DNA of 64,000 nt from Turnera subulata (lineage: Eukaryota > Streptophyta > Magnoliopsida > Malpighiales > Passifloraceae), in the NCBI GenBank assembly GCA_028386065.3, contig JAKUCV010002307.1, positions 1-64,000 on the forward strand, in the 5' to 3' direction. The notes under the pieces were generated by a model. It was not told the DNA's origin. It saw only the letters and a program-made list of their open reading frames with translations, and did not search any database. Below are positions 37,444-48,898 of the stretch, piece after piece. A program made the translations under genes and the position numbers. Each line of letters starts with the position of its first letter. The stretch's first letter is position 1.

Positions 37444-39234
37444 GTAAGACAGCTTGACCAGTACTAACTAATTGGGTCATTTAGAGACAAGTAATTAGCA
37501 ACAGATTAGTGACAGCAAAACCGCTGGCCGGCTAATCTAGTGCCAACTAATTTTTTAAGAATTTTTTTTGTCATAATTTTTCCTGGATCTTCTTTTCGTC
37601 ATAATTTTTTATGGATCGATCTGAGGTACATATAATGGTGGCATGTGCACGAGTGTACACATAAATGCATTTTTTATTCTGTTTTAGAATAATGTGCAAC
37701 ATGTGTATTTTATGTGGAAGTAGCTATACATCGATAGCATTTGAAGGTATCTGACGAAAAAAAAAAAAAGAAATGGTGGATTTGAAGGTCATTGATTTTA
37801 TTAGTTACCATGTTTTGCACCAGAGAATATCTGACAGTAAAGATATCGAAAAGTAGTTAGTTTCCATCACTGCTAACTCTTAACTCTTTTGCAGACAAAA
37901 CTACAAAATTAATTAAATTATTCTTTAAGTAATCTTCATTAAATCCGACACTCTACTATTTATATCTTTAATATTTTTTTATTAGTGGGTTTTTATATAT
38001 TTTTTCTGTGTGGCATCCATTTTCAAAAAAATTCTTTATAATATATGCAATAAAAAAATATTAGATTACTGAACTTATTATCCCTTTTTTGAGAAAATAA
38101 ATTATTTGATTGGTAGATTTAGTCTAGATTTTTTAGAAGTTGCAATGATTGTTCGATTTAACATACAGGAAACAATTTATTTGAATTTAACGGAGTTTTT
38201 ATTAGAACAGCAAAATCAAGCTAAATATATTTAAGGTAATCACAAAATTGAAATTCCACGTTATAAAGAAGGAAAGTATATTTAGACAAGTTACCAAAAA
38301 AAAATAAGAAAAACTAAAGGAAATCGAGTACTTTTCATGTAAGAATTGTTATATATCTATACTTGTAGGGAAAAAAAAGAAAGAAAGAAAGGATAATTAT
38401 AATTACAATTCCTAATCAAAATATAAATCATATATATTTATCTCTAACAGCGATTATTTGTTGCTGTAGCTGCACCTGCACCTGCGCGATCACCATATGC
38501 TTCACCGCTCCAGCCGCACCACACAAACTCCAATCCATCAAATAGGTCAGTTGTTAATTTAATTGGGAGTCAAATATGGTTCGTTGCAATTAGAGAAATT
38601 ATGATTTGGATTGGATATGGAAAGGTGGAGATAACTGGAAGAGTTGGAAAAGGCCAACCAATCAAATAGGTCAGTTTCTCAGTTATGCAATTCTCTTGAT
38701 CTTTTGATTTTGGTGCCTTTTTTAAGAATATCTTATGGGTGATCCTTGTACTTTGTAGATAGTCCTTTGCTCACAGACAGTCACTGTCTCTGTACTTTGT
38801 ATTTTGGATTTTCAATCAATGGAGTTTAAATTGATCAGCATCAAGAAAAAAAAAACATGGGTCGTTAGACAAAGGTAACAAGATGTTTTACTTGAATGCT
38901 ATATTTTGCAGCAATAATAGATTGCGGGTCCAAACTGAATCAAATCTTGTACTTCTAATTTCTTTTACCCACCCCCTCGGTATCGAATAAACCAGGTATC
39001 CCCACCGCACTTGGAACTTGTAGAGATTTTGTCAGTAGCGTGTTAATTTATTATAAAAATTAATTCCTCCCATTCCTCAATACTATAGATTTCACACGAA
39101 CAAAAATTCATAATAGAAGCCTTATTGTCGAATTATATAATGTTGACAAAGTACATAACTTGTCACCACAAGTGAATTTTTGCTATAAACTTGCCCTAAT
39201 TCAGTTGTCTTAGATTATTTACAGTTATCGTCAA
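37444..39234. other. Spacer between F-box copies 1 and 2
   Basis: Very AT-rich. 37560-37800 resembles the DNA downstream of the intact F-box gene at 45.08-45.33 kb, so the flank was duplicated with the genes. 39030-39230 matches the F-box 5'-UTR intron. No additional gene seen. Confidence 0.5.
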
Positions 39235-40484
39235 ATGGAAGAGGCAAAGAAAGTGCATGTTCAAGGTTGGGGCCGAGATAGGATCAGCCACCTTCCAATC
39301 GATGTAGTAGAGAATGTTCTAAGTTTCTTACCAATACGAGATGCAGTGAGGCCAAGCATTGTGTCCAGCAACTGGAGGCATCACTGGAGAACACTTCCTC
39401 GACTTGTATTTGACGATAATGGTGGTTTTTTTTTTTTTTCGATGCAAACGATAATTGTGGTGTTAGGGTACTAGCATGTACAGGTTACCTTCCTGCCTCT
39501 TTTGATATGCTGGGTGATCCATCTAGATTGACTTTATGCGTCTTGAAACTCCCTCCCTTATTTAGAGGATTTAAGATGCTTGTCACTCTCAACTTAGCAT
39601 GCGTTGACTTGGATGCTGATTTCTTGAACATTTTCATCCCCAGCTGCTTCAAAAATACACCATTGCTTGTATCGGTAACAATTTTTTATGATTGTGAGCA
39701 TGTGTATGATATCGACGGTGAGGTATTTGGAATATCTCTTTCTGCACTAGAGCAATTATATATAGACCGCAACCTCTTGCAAGTAAGCCAAGCTTGACCA
39801 TTAATTAATTTGGTCATCAGTTAAAGTGTAATATATCTCTAAAATCTAAATTAGTAGCTAATGTTGCCAATTATTCTTCAAGTCTATTGTTGCTGCAGCC
39901 AGTAATGTGCGGGCCGGGCTTCCAACTCTCCTTCACCACCTAACTGTTTTTGATGTTAGTGAAGTGTGGTTTGGCGCTATGCGGGATGTTTCATGTCTTT
40001 TTTGCTTGATCAGAAGCTCACCGAATTTGAGAAAACTCAACGTTTTGGTAAGTGATTATCACAGGCATGCATGACCCTGAATTTGTGGATACTATATATG
40101 TTTAATTTATCTATTAAAAGAATATTTTTGTAGCTGTCTGCCTTACTAATCTCTTTTATAAACACTGCATTTGATTAATGTTTGTCTCTAACCTGCATGC
40201 TTTTCGTTCTTAATTGATATGTGGTAGGTAGAGTGCACATGTTGAGAATCCTGTTCAAGAATTAGTGGGAGTTGATGACTATATAGATATTTCTTTTGAC
40301 CGGCTTCACAAAGCAAGCTTTTATGATGTGGAAGGATCTTGAAATAGACTTCATCGGTGTTGTACTAGCCAAAGCATCAGTTTTGCCTACATTGTATGTT
40401 CATCCCGTTGTGAGGACAACAATGGCGGAAAGACTCAAGATTCTGAAAAAACTGATAGGTTTCGAAGTGCATCATCACAAGTAA
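39235..40484 (+). pseudogene. F-box/FBD pseudogene, copy 2
   Basis: Starts MEEAKKVHVQGWGRDRISHL, and the F-box (VVENVLSFLPIRDAVRPS) is intact. The exon is broken at 39413-39460 by a T-run micro-insertion with a target duplication. The LRR part resumes at about 39540 in another frame after loss of roughly 250 bp. Exon 2 (39883-40047) still reads as LPTLLHHLTVFDV and LCLIRSSPNLRKL. Exon 3 (40228-40484) carries FBD-type sequence, but with frameshifts. Not functional as a full protein. Confidence 0.85.
39413..39460. repeat. Micro-insertion in F-box copy 2 (T-run, 13-bp repeat)
   Basis: ACGATAATGGTGG and ACGATAATTGTGG flank 39426-39447, a run of 15 T plus CGATGCAA. Sister genes have the site once and uninterrupted, so this is an insertion and not a deletion elsewhere. 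Confidence 0.8.
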
Positions 40485-41080
40485 AGTCATATATATGTGA
40501 ATGGAGCATGCATAATTGTTAGGGTATCCATTTTAATAGGTGCCAATCGAAGCCCGAGAGAGTTTAGAGGGATTAGTCTCATATGGACGGGATACTTTTC
40601 TAATATATAGAAAAAGTACAAATCATATACGTTTACTACCTTAGGTTTCACTGGCTTATTTAGATTCTGTTTTCCTCTTTTAGTTAAAATTATACCTTTT
40701 AATTATAAATTATAGGCATTTATTATGTAATATACATAAATATGTTTTCTTTAAAAGAACTTGTATCCCATAAGTTTTTTTCACAGATTATAGATATTTT
40801 TTTAATAATTTATTGTTTTTTAACCTTTTTCTTCTTCTTCTTTTCCAAATATAATTATGAAATAAACACAAAAAAAATTGTATAATTTTTTTTTATTTTT
40901 CACAATAATATAAAGAAACATTTTTCAAAAAAATTAAACATTTAAAATTGTTATCCTTAAAAATAGTTAGATAAAATTAAAGTATTAAATTTGCAATAAA
41001 TTAATTTTTAATAGTATTTAAAACAAATTAATTTTTAAATTTGTATGTGCTAGCCAAGTTAATTTGTGGAGGAGGATCTT
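40485..41080. other. AT-rich spacer
   Basis: Nothing recognisable apart from long A and T runs. Confidence 0.5.
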
Positions 41081-41430
41081 GAGATAGACTTCATCAAGGT
41101 TGTACTAGCCAAAGCATCAGTTTTGCGTATGTTCATCCTGCATGGTCAACAATGGCTGAACTGCCTAGCACCTCTTGGTTGCACTGGCACTAAAGTCCTC
41201 GGGCCACCGAGGCCACCCAAGTTCGATTCTGCCTGAGTGCATGATTTGTGGTATTGAATAGATTTGGATTAGGATGAGGTTAAGAGTAGTCTAGGTATTA
41301 GGGTTGGGCGTGGAGCCCCTTAGGATGATAAAAAAAAAAAAACAATGGCTGAACTGAAAGACTCAACATTCTATAAAAATTGAATGGGTTTGGACGTGCA
41401 TCATCACAAGTAGTGTACAGGTCATATACG
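41081..41430 (+). pseudogene. F-box FBD-exon fragment, copy 2b
   Basis: Matches the end of copy 2 (GATCTTGAGATAGACTTCAT, then GTACTAGCCAAAGCATCAG, then GTGCATCATCACAAG). Only this terminal exon piece is present, and it is interrupted by a SINE. Confidence 0.75.
41163..41340 (+). mobile_element. tRNA-derived SINE with 15-bp target duplication
   Basis: AACAATGGCTGAACT stands at 41148-41162 and 41341-41355. The 178-bp insert begins with an A-box-like TCTTGGTTGCACTGG and has a B-box-like AAGTTCGATTCTG about 40 bases later, a non-tRNA body, and a 13-base A tail. Everything fits a full-length plant SINE. It is inserted in the F-box fragment. Confidence 0.88.
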
Positions 41431-41917
41431 TGGAATTGACTACGGTATAAACTATTAACTATAGGAGTTGTAGAAACTATTAACTATAGGAGTTGTAGAG
41501 ATACCGTTGAGTTGGGCCTGTGTAATACCAAAAAAGCAAAGCATAAACAAAGAGAGTAAAATCTTTCAGTAATTGGACAATAATTTATCTGATAAATAAT
41601 TGTAAGATTGATACCGAGTTTGAGTCCTAAGTATCTTCATCCTTTTCTGTTTTTGTTTTTTTTTTTTTGGTAAATGTAAAAATTAAAGGGAAAAAAGCAG
41701 TGGCTGGTAAATCATATTTTTTTGAAAAAAATATTTCTTTTTTTCTCTCATAAACTATATCTCTATAAAACCAAAAGGAAGCTTCTTCTGGTTTAATCCA
41801 AAAAAGTTGCATCGGTATTTTATATTTATAAGAGAACCTGTATATACTTTATGAATTATTTTGTTGATGAATGTAAGGCTCCCAACATTATAAATTAAAT
41901 GAATTTGTTTTTGGTTC

Positions 41918-42450
41918 TGATAAATCAATTTGGGGGAAAATTTCTGATCGGGTGGGGTTCGTTCCTCTGCCTGCAATCTGGCTTTTCCTTTTTTATGGTA
42001 TCCGCAGAACGACAACGTTTCATGTCAGCTATCCTGTGGGCAAGGCCGGTTCTGGGTTGGGTTGGGTTGGGTTGGGCCGGCCGTCTATCTTCATCGCCTC
42101 CGACTGATCCTAATACACACCGACTTTTGTTTTTCTAAAAAAATAGTAATAATACACACCTGTTCGGCTGTTCCAGTTCCTGTTCCTCAGTTCCTGTTCC
42201 TTACATATATTTGTTTGACTTCCCTCTATTCTAATCAATCACAAATAAATTCCTTTGCTCCTCTAAATCCCAACTCCCGCAACCTGTTCGATCAATATCA
42301 CCAGGTAAGTAACTCCCTTCTTTTTTCTTGTTTTTTTTTAAATGAAAATTAATTCCTCCATTACCTCAATTTTTGCATGATATCTGCTTTAGGCTTTTTT
42401 TTGGTCAGGAATACTGCACATACTTTGTAATACACAAAAACTCATAGCTA
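41918..42450. repeat. Duplicated CCDC130/F-box promoter block, copy 1
   Basis: 41925-42105 repeats the CCDC130 leader and promoter (CCTCTGCCTGCAATCTGGCT, AGAACGACAACGTTTCATG, GGGTTGGGCCGGCCGTC). 42215-42305 repeats the F-box non-coding exon with its donor. No CCDC130 coding exon is present. The 42111-42160 stretch has a micro-insertion (TAATACACACC on both sides). Confidence 0.8.
42111..42160. repeat. Micro-insertion in 11-bp direct repeat
   Basis: TAATACACACC at 42111-42121 and 42150-42160 flanks a T-run then A-run insert that is not present in the parental block at 34.7-35.1 kb. Confidence 0.65.
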
Positions 42451-42659
42451 CTCCGATATTGTTGTAATTTTGTTCAATTTCACACTGACAAAAATTCATA
42501 ATCAAATCCTTCTTATCCTTCTTGTTGTAAATTCATAATCAAATCCTTCTTATCCTCCTTCAAATCCTTCTTATTGAAGCTGGCTATAGGATGAGATGAG
42601 TGGTATGTATGGAATGGCATAAGTGGAACAATAATGCTAGAGTCATTATCAATTCGGGA

Positions 42660-43200
42660 TATTATTTGGTTCTGACTAAATCAATTTGGGGTAAATTTTT
42701 GATCGGTGTGGTTAGTTCCTCAGCCTGCAATCTAGCTTTCTCTTAGACGCGGTTGTTTCTTTTTTTTTTTTTTTTTAATGGTACCCGCAGAACGACAACG
42801 TTTGTGTCAGCTTTCCCGTGGGCAAGGTCGGTTTTGGGGTTGGGTTGGGCCGGCCGTCTATCTTCACCGTCCACTGGGCTTTATTTAATGTAATACCAAA
42901 AAAACATAGTAATTAAGATTGATCCTAACCTAATAAATAATAATTAAGATTGATCAATATTTGATGTAACTTACCTTGCTCCTCTAAATCCCAACTCCCG
43001 CAGCCTGTTCGATCAATATCACCCGGTAACTCCCTTCTTTTTTCTTGTTTTTTTTTTAATGAAAATTAATTCCTCCATTACCTCAATTTTTGCATGAGAT
43101 CTGCGAAGTTTAGGCTTCTGCTTTTTTTTTTTTTGTTTTCGTCAGGAATACTGCACATACTTTGTACTCATACACAAAAATTCATAGCTAATGCGAACCT
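42660..43200. repeat. Duplicated CCDC130/F-box promoter block, copy 2
   Basis: The same block again: CCDC130 leader half at 42665-42890, F-box 5' exon at about 42970-43024 ending ATCACCCG|GTAACTCC, then the 5'-UTR intron. This copy lies directly upstream of the intact F-box gene and probably drives it. Confidence 0.8.
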
Positions 43201-43375
43201 AAAGATTATTGTGTTTTTGTTCAATTTCACACCTGCAAAAATTCATAAAATCAAATCCTTCTTGTCGAATTATATAAACTTGTAACAAAAGTACTGTTGA
43301 TTGAAGGCTACTTTTGTCATCATCACCCTAATTCAGACGTTGTTTGTCTTACATTATTTACAGTTATATGATAGA

Positions 43376-44874
43376 ATGGAAAAGGGAAAGAAAGTGAATG
43401 TTGAAGGTTCATGTGGAGGAGATAGGATCAGCCACCTACCCGTGGAAGTAGTAGAGCATGTTCTACGCTTCTTACCAACGCGAGATGCGGTGAGGACAAG
43501 TATCTTGTCCACCAAGTGGCGGCGTCACTGGGAAACACTTCCTCTACTTGTATTTGACAAAAATTGTGGTCTTTCTGCCAAAGAATTGGTTGAGGCTATT
43601 CGAGATTTTCTATTAGGTCGTAATGGACCAATAACTAAGTTCACTCTCTCCATCCGTAATCTGAAGAACGATCCTCCTGATATTTATATTGATAGAGTAG
43701 TGAAACACCTGTCGTGGAAGCACGTTGAGAATTTAACACTTCAATTCAAATGGAATAGCAATTACAAGTTACCTTCCTACTTCTTTTCATGTACTGGGTT
43801 GATCCATCTAAGCTTGGATTCATGCGTCTTGGAACTCCCTTCCTCATTTAGAGGATTTAGGAAGCTTGTTACTCTCAACTTAGAATTTGTTGACTTGGAT
43901 GCTAATTTCTTGGACACTTTCATCCCCAACTGCCCACTACTCAAGGAGTTAAGGTTGTTTGAGTGCAGTGGTATCAGCCACTTCAACATTGAAGCACCTA
44001 GGCTACAGGTGTTTGATCTTCACTGCGATGGAAATCTTGATTCGATCCGCTTCACGAATACACCATTGCTTGCATCAGTAACAATTTACTATGTCAATGG
44101 GGATGTGTATGATTTGGGGACTGAGGTATTTGGAACATCTCTTCCTGCACTAGAGCATTTAACTACAGACGACTTGTTCGTGGAAGTAAGCCAGTTTGAC
44201 CACTAATTAATTGGGTCATTATTTATTTAAGTGTAATATGTCTCTAAATTACTAGCTAACTTTGCCAATTCTTCAAGTCCATTGTTGCTGCAGGTTATGT
44301 GGCGCCCAGGCTTCCAACTCTTCTTCACCACTTAACTGTTCTCGACATTGATGGTTTAAGTTTTGGCCGAATGGTTGAAGTTTCAGGTCTTTTTTGCTTG
44401 ATCAGAAGCTCACCGAATTTGAGAAAACTCGAGATTGAGGTAATTGATCATCATATATAGGCCTGACCCTTAATTATACAGGACCCCATTTAATTAAACA
44501 TGTTTTTATCTTTAACAATACATTTTTTTGGGTTCCTAAATGATATGTGGTAGGCATCGCAGTCTGATGTGATTGATAAGATTTATGGCAAGAATCCTGT
44601 TCAAGATTTACTGAAAGCTGAGGATTTCGTAAATTTTTCTTTTGACTGGCTTCAAGAAGCAAGGTTTCATGGTGTGCAGAGGGATCTTGAAATGGATTTC
44701 ATTGAAGTTGTTCTTGCCAAAGCTTCGGTTTTGCATACATTGTATGTTGAACCCCAGCAGTTTACAAAAAGGGAGGAAAGATTCAAGATTCTGGAAAAAT
44801 TGAAAGCGTTTCGACGTGCATCGTCACAAGTACAAGTCATATACCTCGAACCTGAGAGTAAAATCATTGTGTAA
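43376..44874 (+). CDS. F-box/LRR/FBD protein, the only intact cluster member
   Basis: Predicted substrate receptor of an SCF E3 ubiquitin ligase; target unknown. Three coding exons: 43376-44185, 44278-44439, 44554-44874; 430 aa with no stop. The F-box is at about residues 16-60 (DRISHLPVEVVEHVLRFLPT, then WRRHW). LRR_2-type repeats follow (LPSYFFSCTGLIHLSLDSCV, NCPLLKELRLFECSG). The C-terminal FBD region ends LEKLKAFRRASSQVQVIYLE. For exon 2 I chose the acceptor CTTCAAG at 44277, because the later GCTGCAG gives a stop; the same choice keeps copy 2 open. The upstream ATG at 43301 lies in the 5'-UTR intron. Plant F-box/FBD genes turn over fast, and here the neighbours are dead copies. Confidence 0.88.
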
Positions 44875-45977
44875 TTTGGGACAATAATGATTCTATATAT
44901 AATAATAATAAATATTGACCCAAGTTTGAGTCCTAATCTTAATTCTTTTTCTTTTCTTTTCTTTTGTAAATGTCAAAAGCTAAAGGAAGAAAACATTGGG
45001 TTGGTAATTCATTTTCTTTTCCTATCATATTTTTTTTTAAAAAAATTGTTTTCTTTTTCTATCATAAACTGCTAGGCTAATCAAGTGCCACCTATTTTTT
45101 TTAAGAATATTTTTTCTGGCCATACTTTTTTATGGATCTTTTTTGGTCATTTATTATTTTTTTTTTTATGGATGGAGCTAATACAGCTGCTGTATGGTGG
45201 CATGGGCACCTGTGTATCCGTAATTATTTTTGGTATTCTTTTTTAGAATTATGTGTAATTAATATGTGTATTTTTATGTGGAAGTAGCTATACATAGGTA
45301 GCATTTGCAGGTATTCGACGAAAAAAAAGAAATGGAGGATTTGGAGGCCATTTTATTAATGTCCTGGCATTTGCAGGTATTCGACGAAAAAAAAGAAAAG
45401 GTGGATTTGGAGGCCATTTTATTAATGTCCTGTTTTGCAAAGGTAAAAAAGTTTTATTTGTCCTTTTACTTTGTCAATTTTTCATTTATTATCCCTCTTC
45501 ATTTAATTTCACTTATTATATCCCTGAACTCAAGTTTTACCGGATCACCTTATCCATTTTACCTTTTATATCCGGTGAATTATTATTGTACTGGCAACTG
45601 TCATATGGGCCCATGGCTGCCTATTATTTTATTATTTTTTCCTTTTAATCTTTTCCTAATATTTTTGTTAATAACCATTTCTCATAAAAGAAATAAAAGC
45701 ATTAATGGGTTTTGTTTGAAACCCAACTTTAACGGGTTAAACAACAACTTTAATGCATTAATCGTCACTTATCTCTTAAGCAATTAATACATTAAAGTAA
45801 TTATTGTAATTGTTAGAAGAAAAAGGAAAAGACGAACACTTCCCAATTGTAACACCACCACCATAACCATATCCTCCTCCTCCACCTCCTCCACCAGAGT
45901 CGAAGCTCGCGCTGCCGCTGCCTAGGTAATCTACTGTGCCTAGCATAAAAAAAGGTAAGCTTTTGTACCTCCCCTTC
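44875..45977. other. F-box downstream flank, 66-bp tandem repeat, MULE-end-like sequence
   Basis: 45080-45330 matches the flank of F-box copy 1. A 66-bp unit is repeated in tandem at 45301-45366 and 45367-45432 (GCATTTGCAGGTATTCGACG start). 45440-45640 resembles the terminal inverted repeat of the element at 52491-54063 (TTGTCCTTTTACTTTGTCA, then TTTAATTTCACTT, then ACCGGATCACC). No gene seen. Confidence 0.55.
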
Positions 45978-46502
45978 TGTAACAGTCCCGGTAAAATTTG
46001 GATTTTTACCGGGACTGTAGAAGTCGTTTTACCGTGATTTACTGTTGAATTAATCTCGGGTAATTAATTCAAGGTAAATCGGGAGCCATTTTTCGAAACC
46101 GAGAGTTTTCCCGCGCTCGGGAGTATCTTCCTAACTAACCGAGCCTCGGTTTTCAGTTCCGAGAGTTGGTCGATGCTCAGGAGGATTAATCGGATTTTTC
46201 GAGCCCAAGTTGTATTTTTTTGGACTCGGGACGGAATTTGTCGGAAAGACGGGAGTATCCCTACATTTACGAGATCCCGACGCGAGAATCCGGACCGGCC
46301 AAATGAGGCTTGCCCCGAGCCACTCTTCCTTCTCCTCTTTCCTTCCTCTTCCTCTTTCCCGGTTACATTTCTTCCTCTCTCCGGGATTTTTTTTCCAGCC
46401 ACGCGGGCCCCACTTTTCTTCTCTCTTTTCTTTCTTTTCCTTCCTTTCTCCTTCTCTTTCTCCTTTTTTTCTTTCTCTTTTTCTTTCTTCTCAGCCGCCT
46501 CA
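45978..46502 (+). mobile_element. 5' fragment of an LTR, cut by the LINE-F-box duplication
   Basis: Starts TGTAACAGTCCCGG, a common plant LTR start, and contains a perfect 14-bp inverted repeat at 45983-46017 (CAGTCCCGGTAAAA). The remainder is a CT-rich stretch. It ends abruptly at about 46502, where LINE sequence begins. Confidence 0.45.
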
Positions 46503-46949
46503 CCACCAATCCAATGGTGGTGCCCAACCAATAGGAACCGAGTGGACACCGGGGCTCAATCCTGAAGAACAATGCTTCTGCTGCTCTCGCCAAATCTGGA
46601 AGCTGAAATGGACTGCTCTCTCTGCCAGCTTTTCCGGATCATCAACGCTCCCCGAGGGCTGGAACACATGCTCATTCCGTGCTTTCCATATGCACCAAGC
46701 TCCAACTCCGAATAGCAGGGACCAAGGACACCGGGAGTTGCACGATAGTACTCAACGCCATGCTCAGCCAGCTAACCACATCAGAACCTGCAAAAAAGGC
46801 ATGCCATTCATTAGTATTGAGAAGATGGTGCCAAACGGACTTAGCGAATGGGCAGTCACGCAATGCATGGAGGCACGTTTCCGAGGCCTGTAGGCATCTG
46901 GGGCAGGTATCATTATCAGTCATATGACGATGTGCCCTGGTTACAGTTT
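46503..46949 (-). mobile_element. Duplicated LINE fragment upstream of F-box copy 4
   Basis: Nearly identical to 36175-36617, including the zf-RVT motif and the TTACAGTTT junction at 46941-46949. Small differences: one extra G near 46657 and a 3-base loss near 46937. It lacks the RNase H part and tail, so the duplication break lies inside the LINE. It was copied together with the F-box gene, not independently inserted. Confidence 0.88.
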
Positions 46950-46955
46950 CATAGA

Positions 46956-47830
46956 ATGGAAAAGGCAAAGAAAGTGCATGTTGAAGGTTCATGTGGAGAT
47001 AGGATCAGCCACCTATCCGTGGAAGTACTGGAGCATGTTCTGAGTTTCTTACCCATACGAGATGCGGTGAGGACAAGTATCTTGTCCAGCAAGTGGAGGC
47101 GTCACTGGGAAACACTTCCTCGACTGGTATTTGACGATAATTGTGGTCTTTCTGCTAAAAACTATGTTCTGGCTATTCGAGATTTTCTATTACGTCGTAA
47201 TGGACCGATAACCAAGTTTACTCTCTCCATCCGTGATCTGAAGAGCTGTCCTCCTCCTGAGTTTGATATTGATATTGATATATTAGCTAGTGAAACACCT
47301 GTCGTGGAAGCACGTTGAGGATTTAACACTTCGATTCTTGTTATGGAGTACTAGCAAATACAAGTTACCTTCCTACTTAGTTCCTACTTCTTTTCATATA
47401 CTGGGTTGGTCCATCTAATCTTGGATTCATGCGTCTTGAAGCTCCCTTCCTCATTTAGAGGATTTAGGAAGCTTTTTTTTTTTTTTTGAACGGTAGGATT
47501 TAGGAAGCTTGTTACTCTCAAATTAGAATGTGTTATCTTGGATGATAATTTCTTGGACACTTTCATCCCCAACTGCCCACTACTCAAGGAGTTAACGTTG
47601 TTTGCCTGCACTGGTATGATCAGCCACTTCAACATTGAAGCACCTAGGCTAGAGGGGTTTCATCTTTACAGTGAAGAAAATTTTGATTCCATTCGCTTCG
47701 TGAATACACCATTGCTTGCATCGGTAACAATTAAGTATGCCGGGGGGATGTGTATGATTTGGGGGCTGAGGTATTTGGAACATCTCTTCCTACACTAGAC
47801 CATTCACGTACAGACGACTTGCTCGTGGAA
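46956..47830 (+). pseudogene. F-box/LRR pseudogene, copy 4
   Basis: Starts exactly like copy 1 (MEKAKKVHVEGSCGDRISHL) and has an intact F-box. The frame shifts near 47285 (extra bases in a GATATTGATATT repeat), giving a stop at 47318. A 20-base T-run insertion at 47475-47494 breaks the LRR part. Further shifts follow near 47740. The donor at 47830 is kept, but similarity ends at about 47930, just into exon 2. It is a dead paralogue derived from the copy 1 lineage. Confidence 0.85.
47459..47510. repeat. Micro-insertion in F-box copy 4 (T-run, 16-bp repeat)
   Basis: AGGATTTAGGAAGCTT at 47459-47474 and 47495-47510 flanks 13 T plus GAACGGT. The sister genes carry the site once. On the other strand the insert reads ACCGTTC followed by an A run. 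Confidence 0.85.
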
Positions 47831-47930
47831 GTAAGCCAGTTTGACCACTAATTAATTAATTGATTTAAGTGTGATATGTCTCTAAATTACTTGCTAATTT
47901 TGCCAATTCTTCAAGTCCATTGTTGCTGCA

Positions 47931-48407
47931 GTTTCTGGAAAGCTCCAAGGTTGATTAGATCCGCAAGTCTGGAAGATATATCTTAGGCCATTGTATTTGC
48001 TATGTTGCTACAAGGGCTTCTAAACTACATAAAGCATGAAGAGACAGTAATCGAAGAAACTAACGCGCAATCTGATACAAACAGCGGCTTATTAACGCGG
48101 TTTTTTTTTTTTGTAGTGTTTATTAGTCGTTTACCTTCCAGAAATAAAGCTTTTCAAAAACAAAAAAAAAAAAAACTTCCAGAAATAAGGAGGAAACAAA
48201 AACCTTAAACCTCTTATAGACACAGAAACAGAAATACCCAGTATCCCTAATTGAGTGACAGATTAGTGACAGCAGTCGCTAAGACTTGGTGCAAATGTTC
48301 ACGAAGCATGCAAAACAAGATAGACCACTCCTAGTCAACTCAAAAAACTAACTATCTATTTGCTGAGACATATAACGCATCCAGTATCCCTCTAATTGAG
48401 TGACAGA
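47931..48407. other. Spacer
   Basis: No gene seen. A short phrase (CCAGTATCCCT, then AATTGAGTGACAGATTA) occurs near 48239 and again near 48381. Confidence 0.45.
48135..48188. repeat. Micro-insertion in 13-bp direct repeat
   Basis: CTTCCAGAAATAA at 48135-48147 and 48176-48188 flanks AGCTTTTC plus a long A-rich tail (28 bases in all). Confidence 0.75.
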
Positions 48408-48898
48408 TTAACCCCCTTTTCTTGATTTGAGAGAGGTATACAGGTTCTTTTTCGCATGATCCAGCCTCTGTTCCATTATCTCCGTGACCTGAGTCAACTT
48501 GTTCACCATCTCTTCTTTGATCGGGTCGATTTCAGCATCAATGAGTCTCATCAGTTCTTCACCGCATTTCCCTTCAGGAGGAATCGATCCAAGGATATTA
48601 CCTAACAATTATTGATGAAAAACAATATTGATTAGACAATAAAGCAAATACTCAAACTCAACACAAACAAACTTATGCAGGTAACTTGGATTGATATGCA
48701 ACAGTGTAGAAAAACATGATTTAATGGAAGGAGAGTCTGTAATCACTCCATTACCTAACATAATAAAAATTCAATTTTGATAAGTGGAACCATTACCTCC
48801 TTTCTTGGTCAGCTCTACTTTGAACCTTGGCTTGGAAAGGGGAGCAGCTGATGGTATGTTTGTCAAAAACACTGTGTCTCCAATTTCAATGTTGTTGT

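Noticed and set aside
45305..45787. 160-codon frame with an internal 22-residue repeat
   Set aside because: It results from the 66-bp tandem duplication running into MULE-like terminal sequence; its relatives at 37.7 kb are not open.
46173..46893. Long Ser/Phe/Pro frames over 46.2-46.9 kb
   Set aside because: They run through a CT-rich LTR fragment and the antisense of a LINE.
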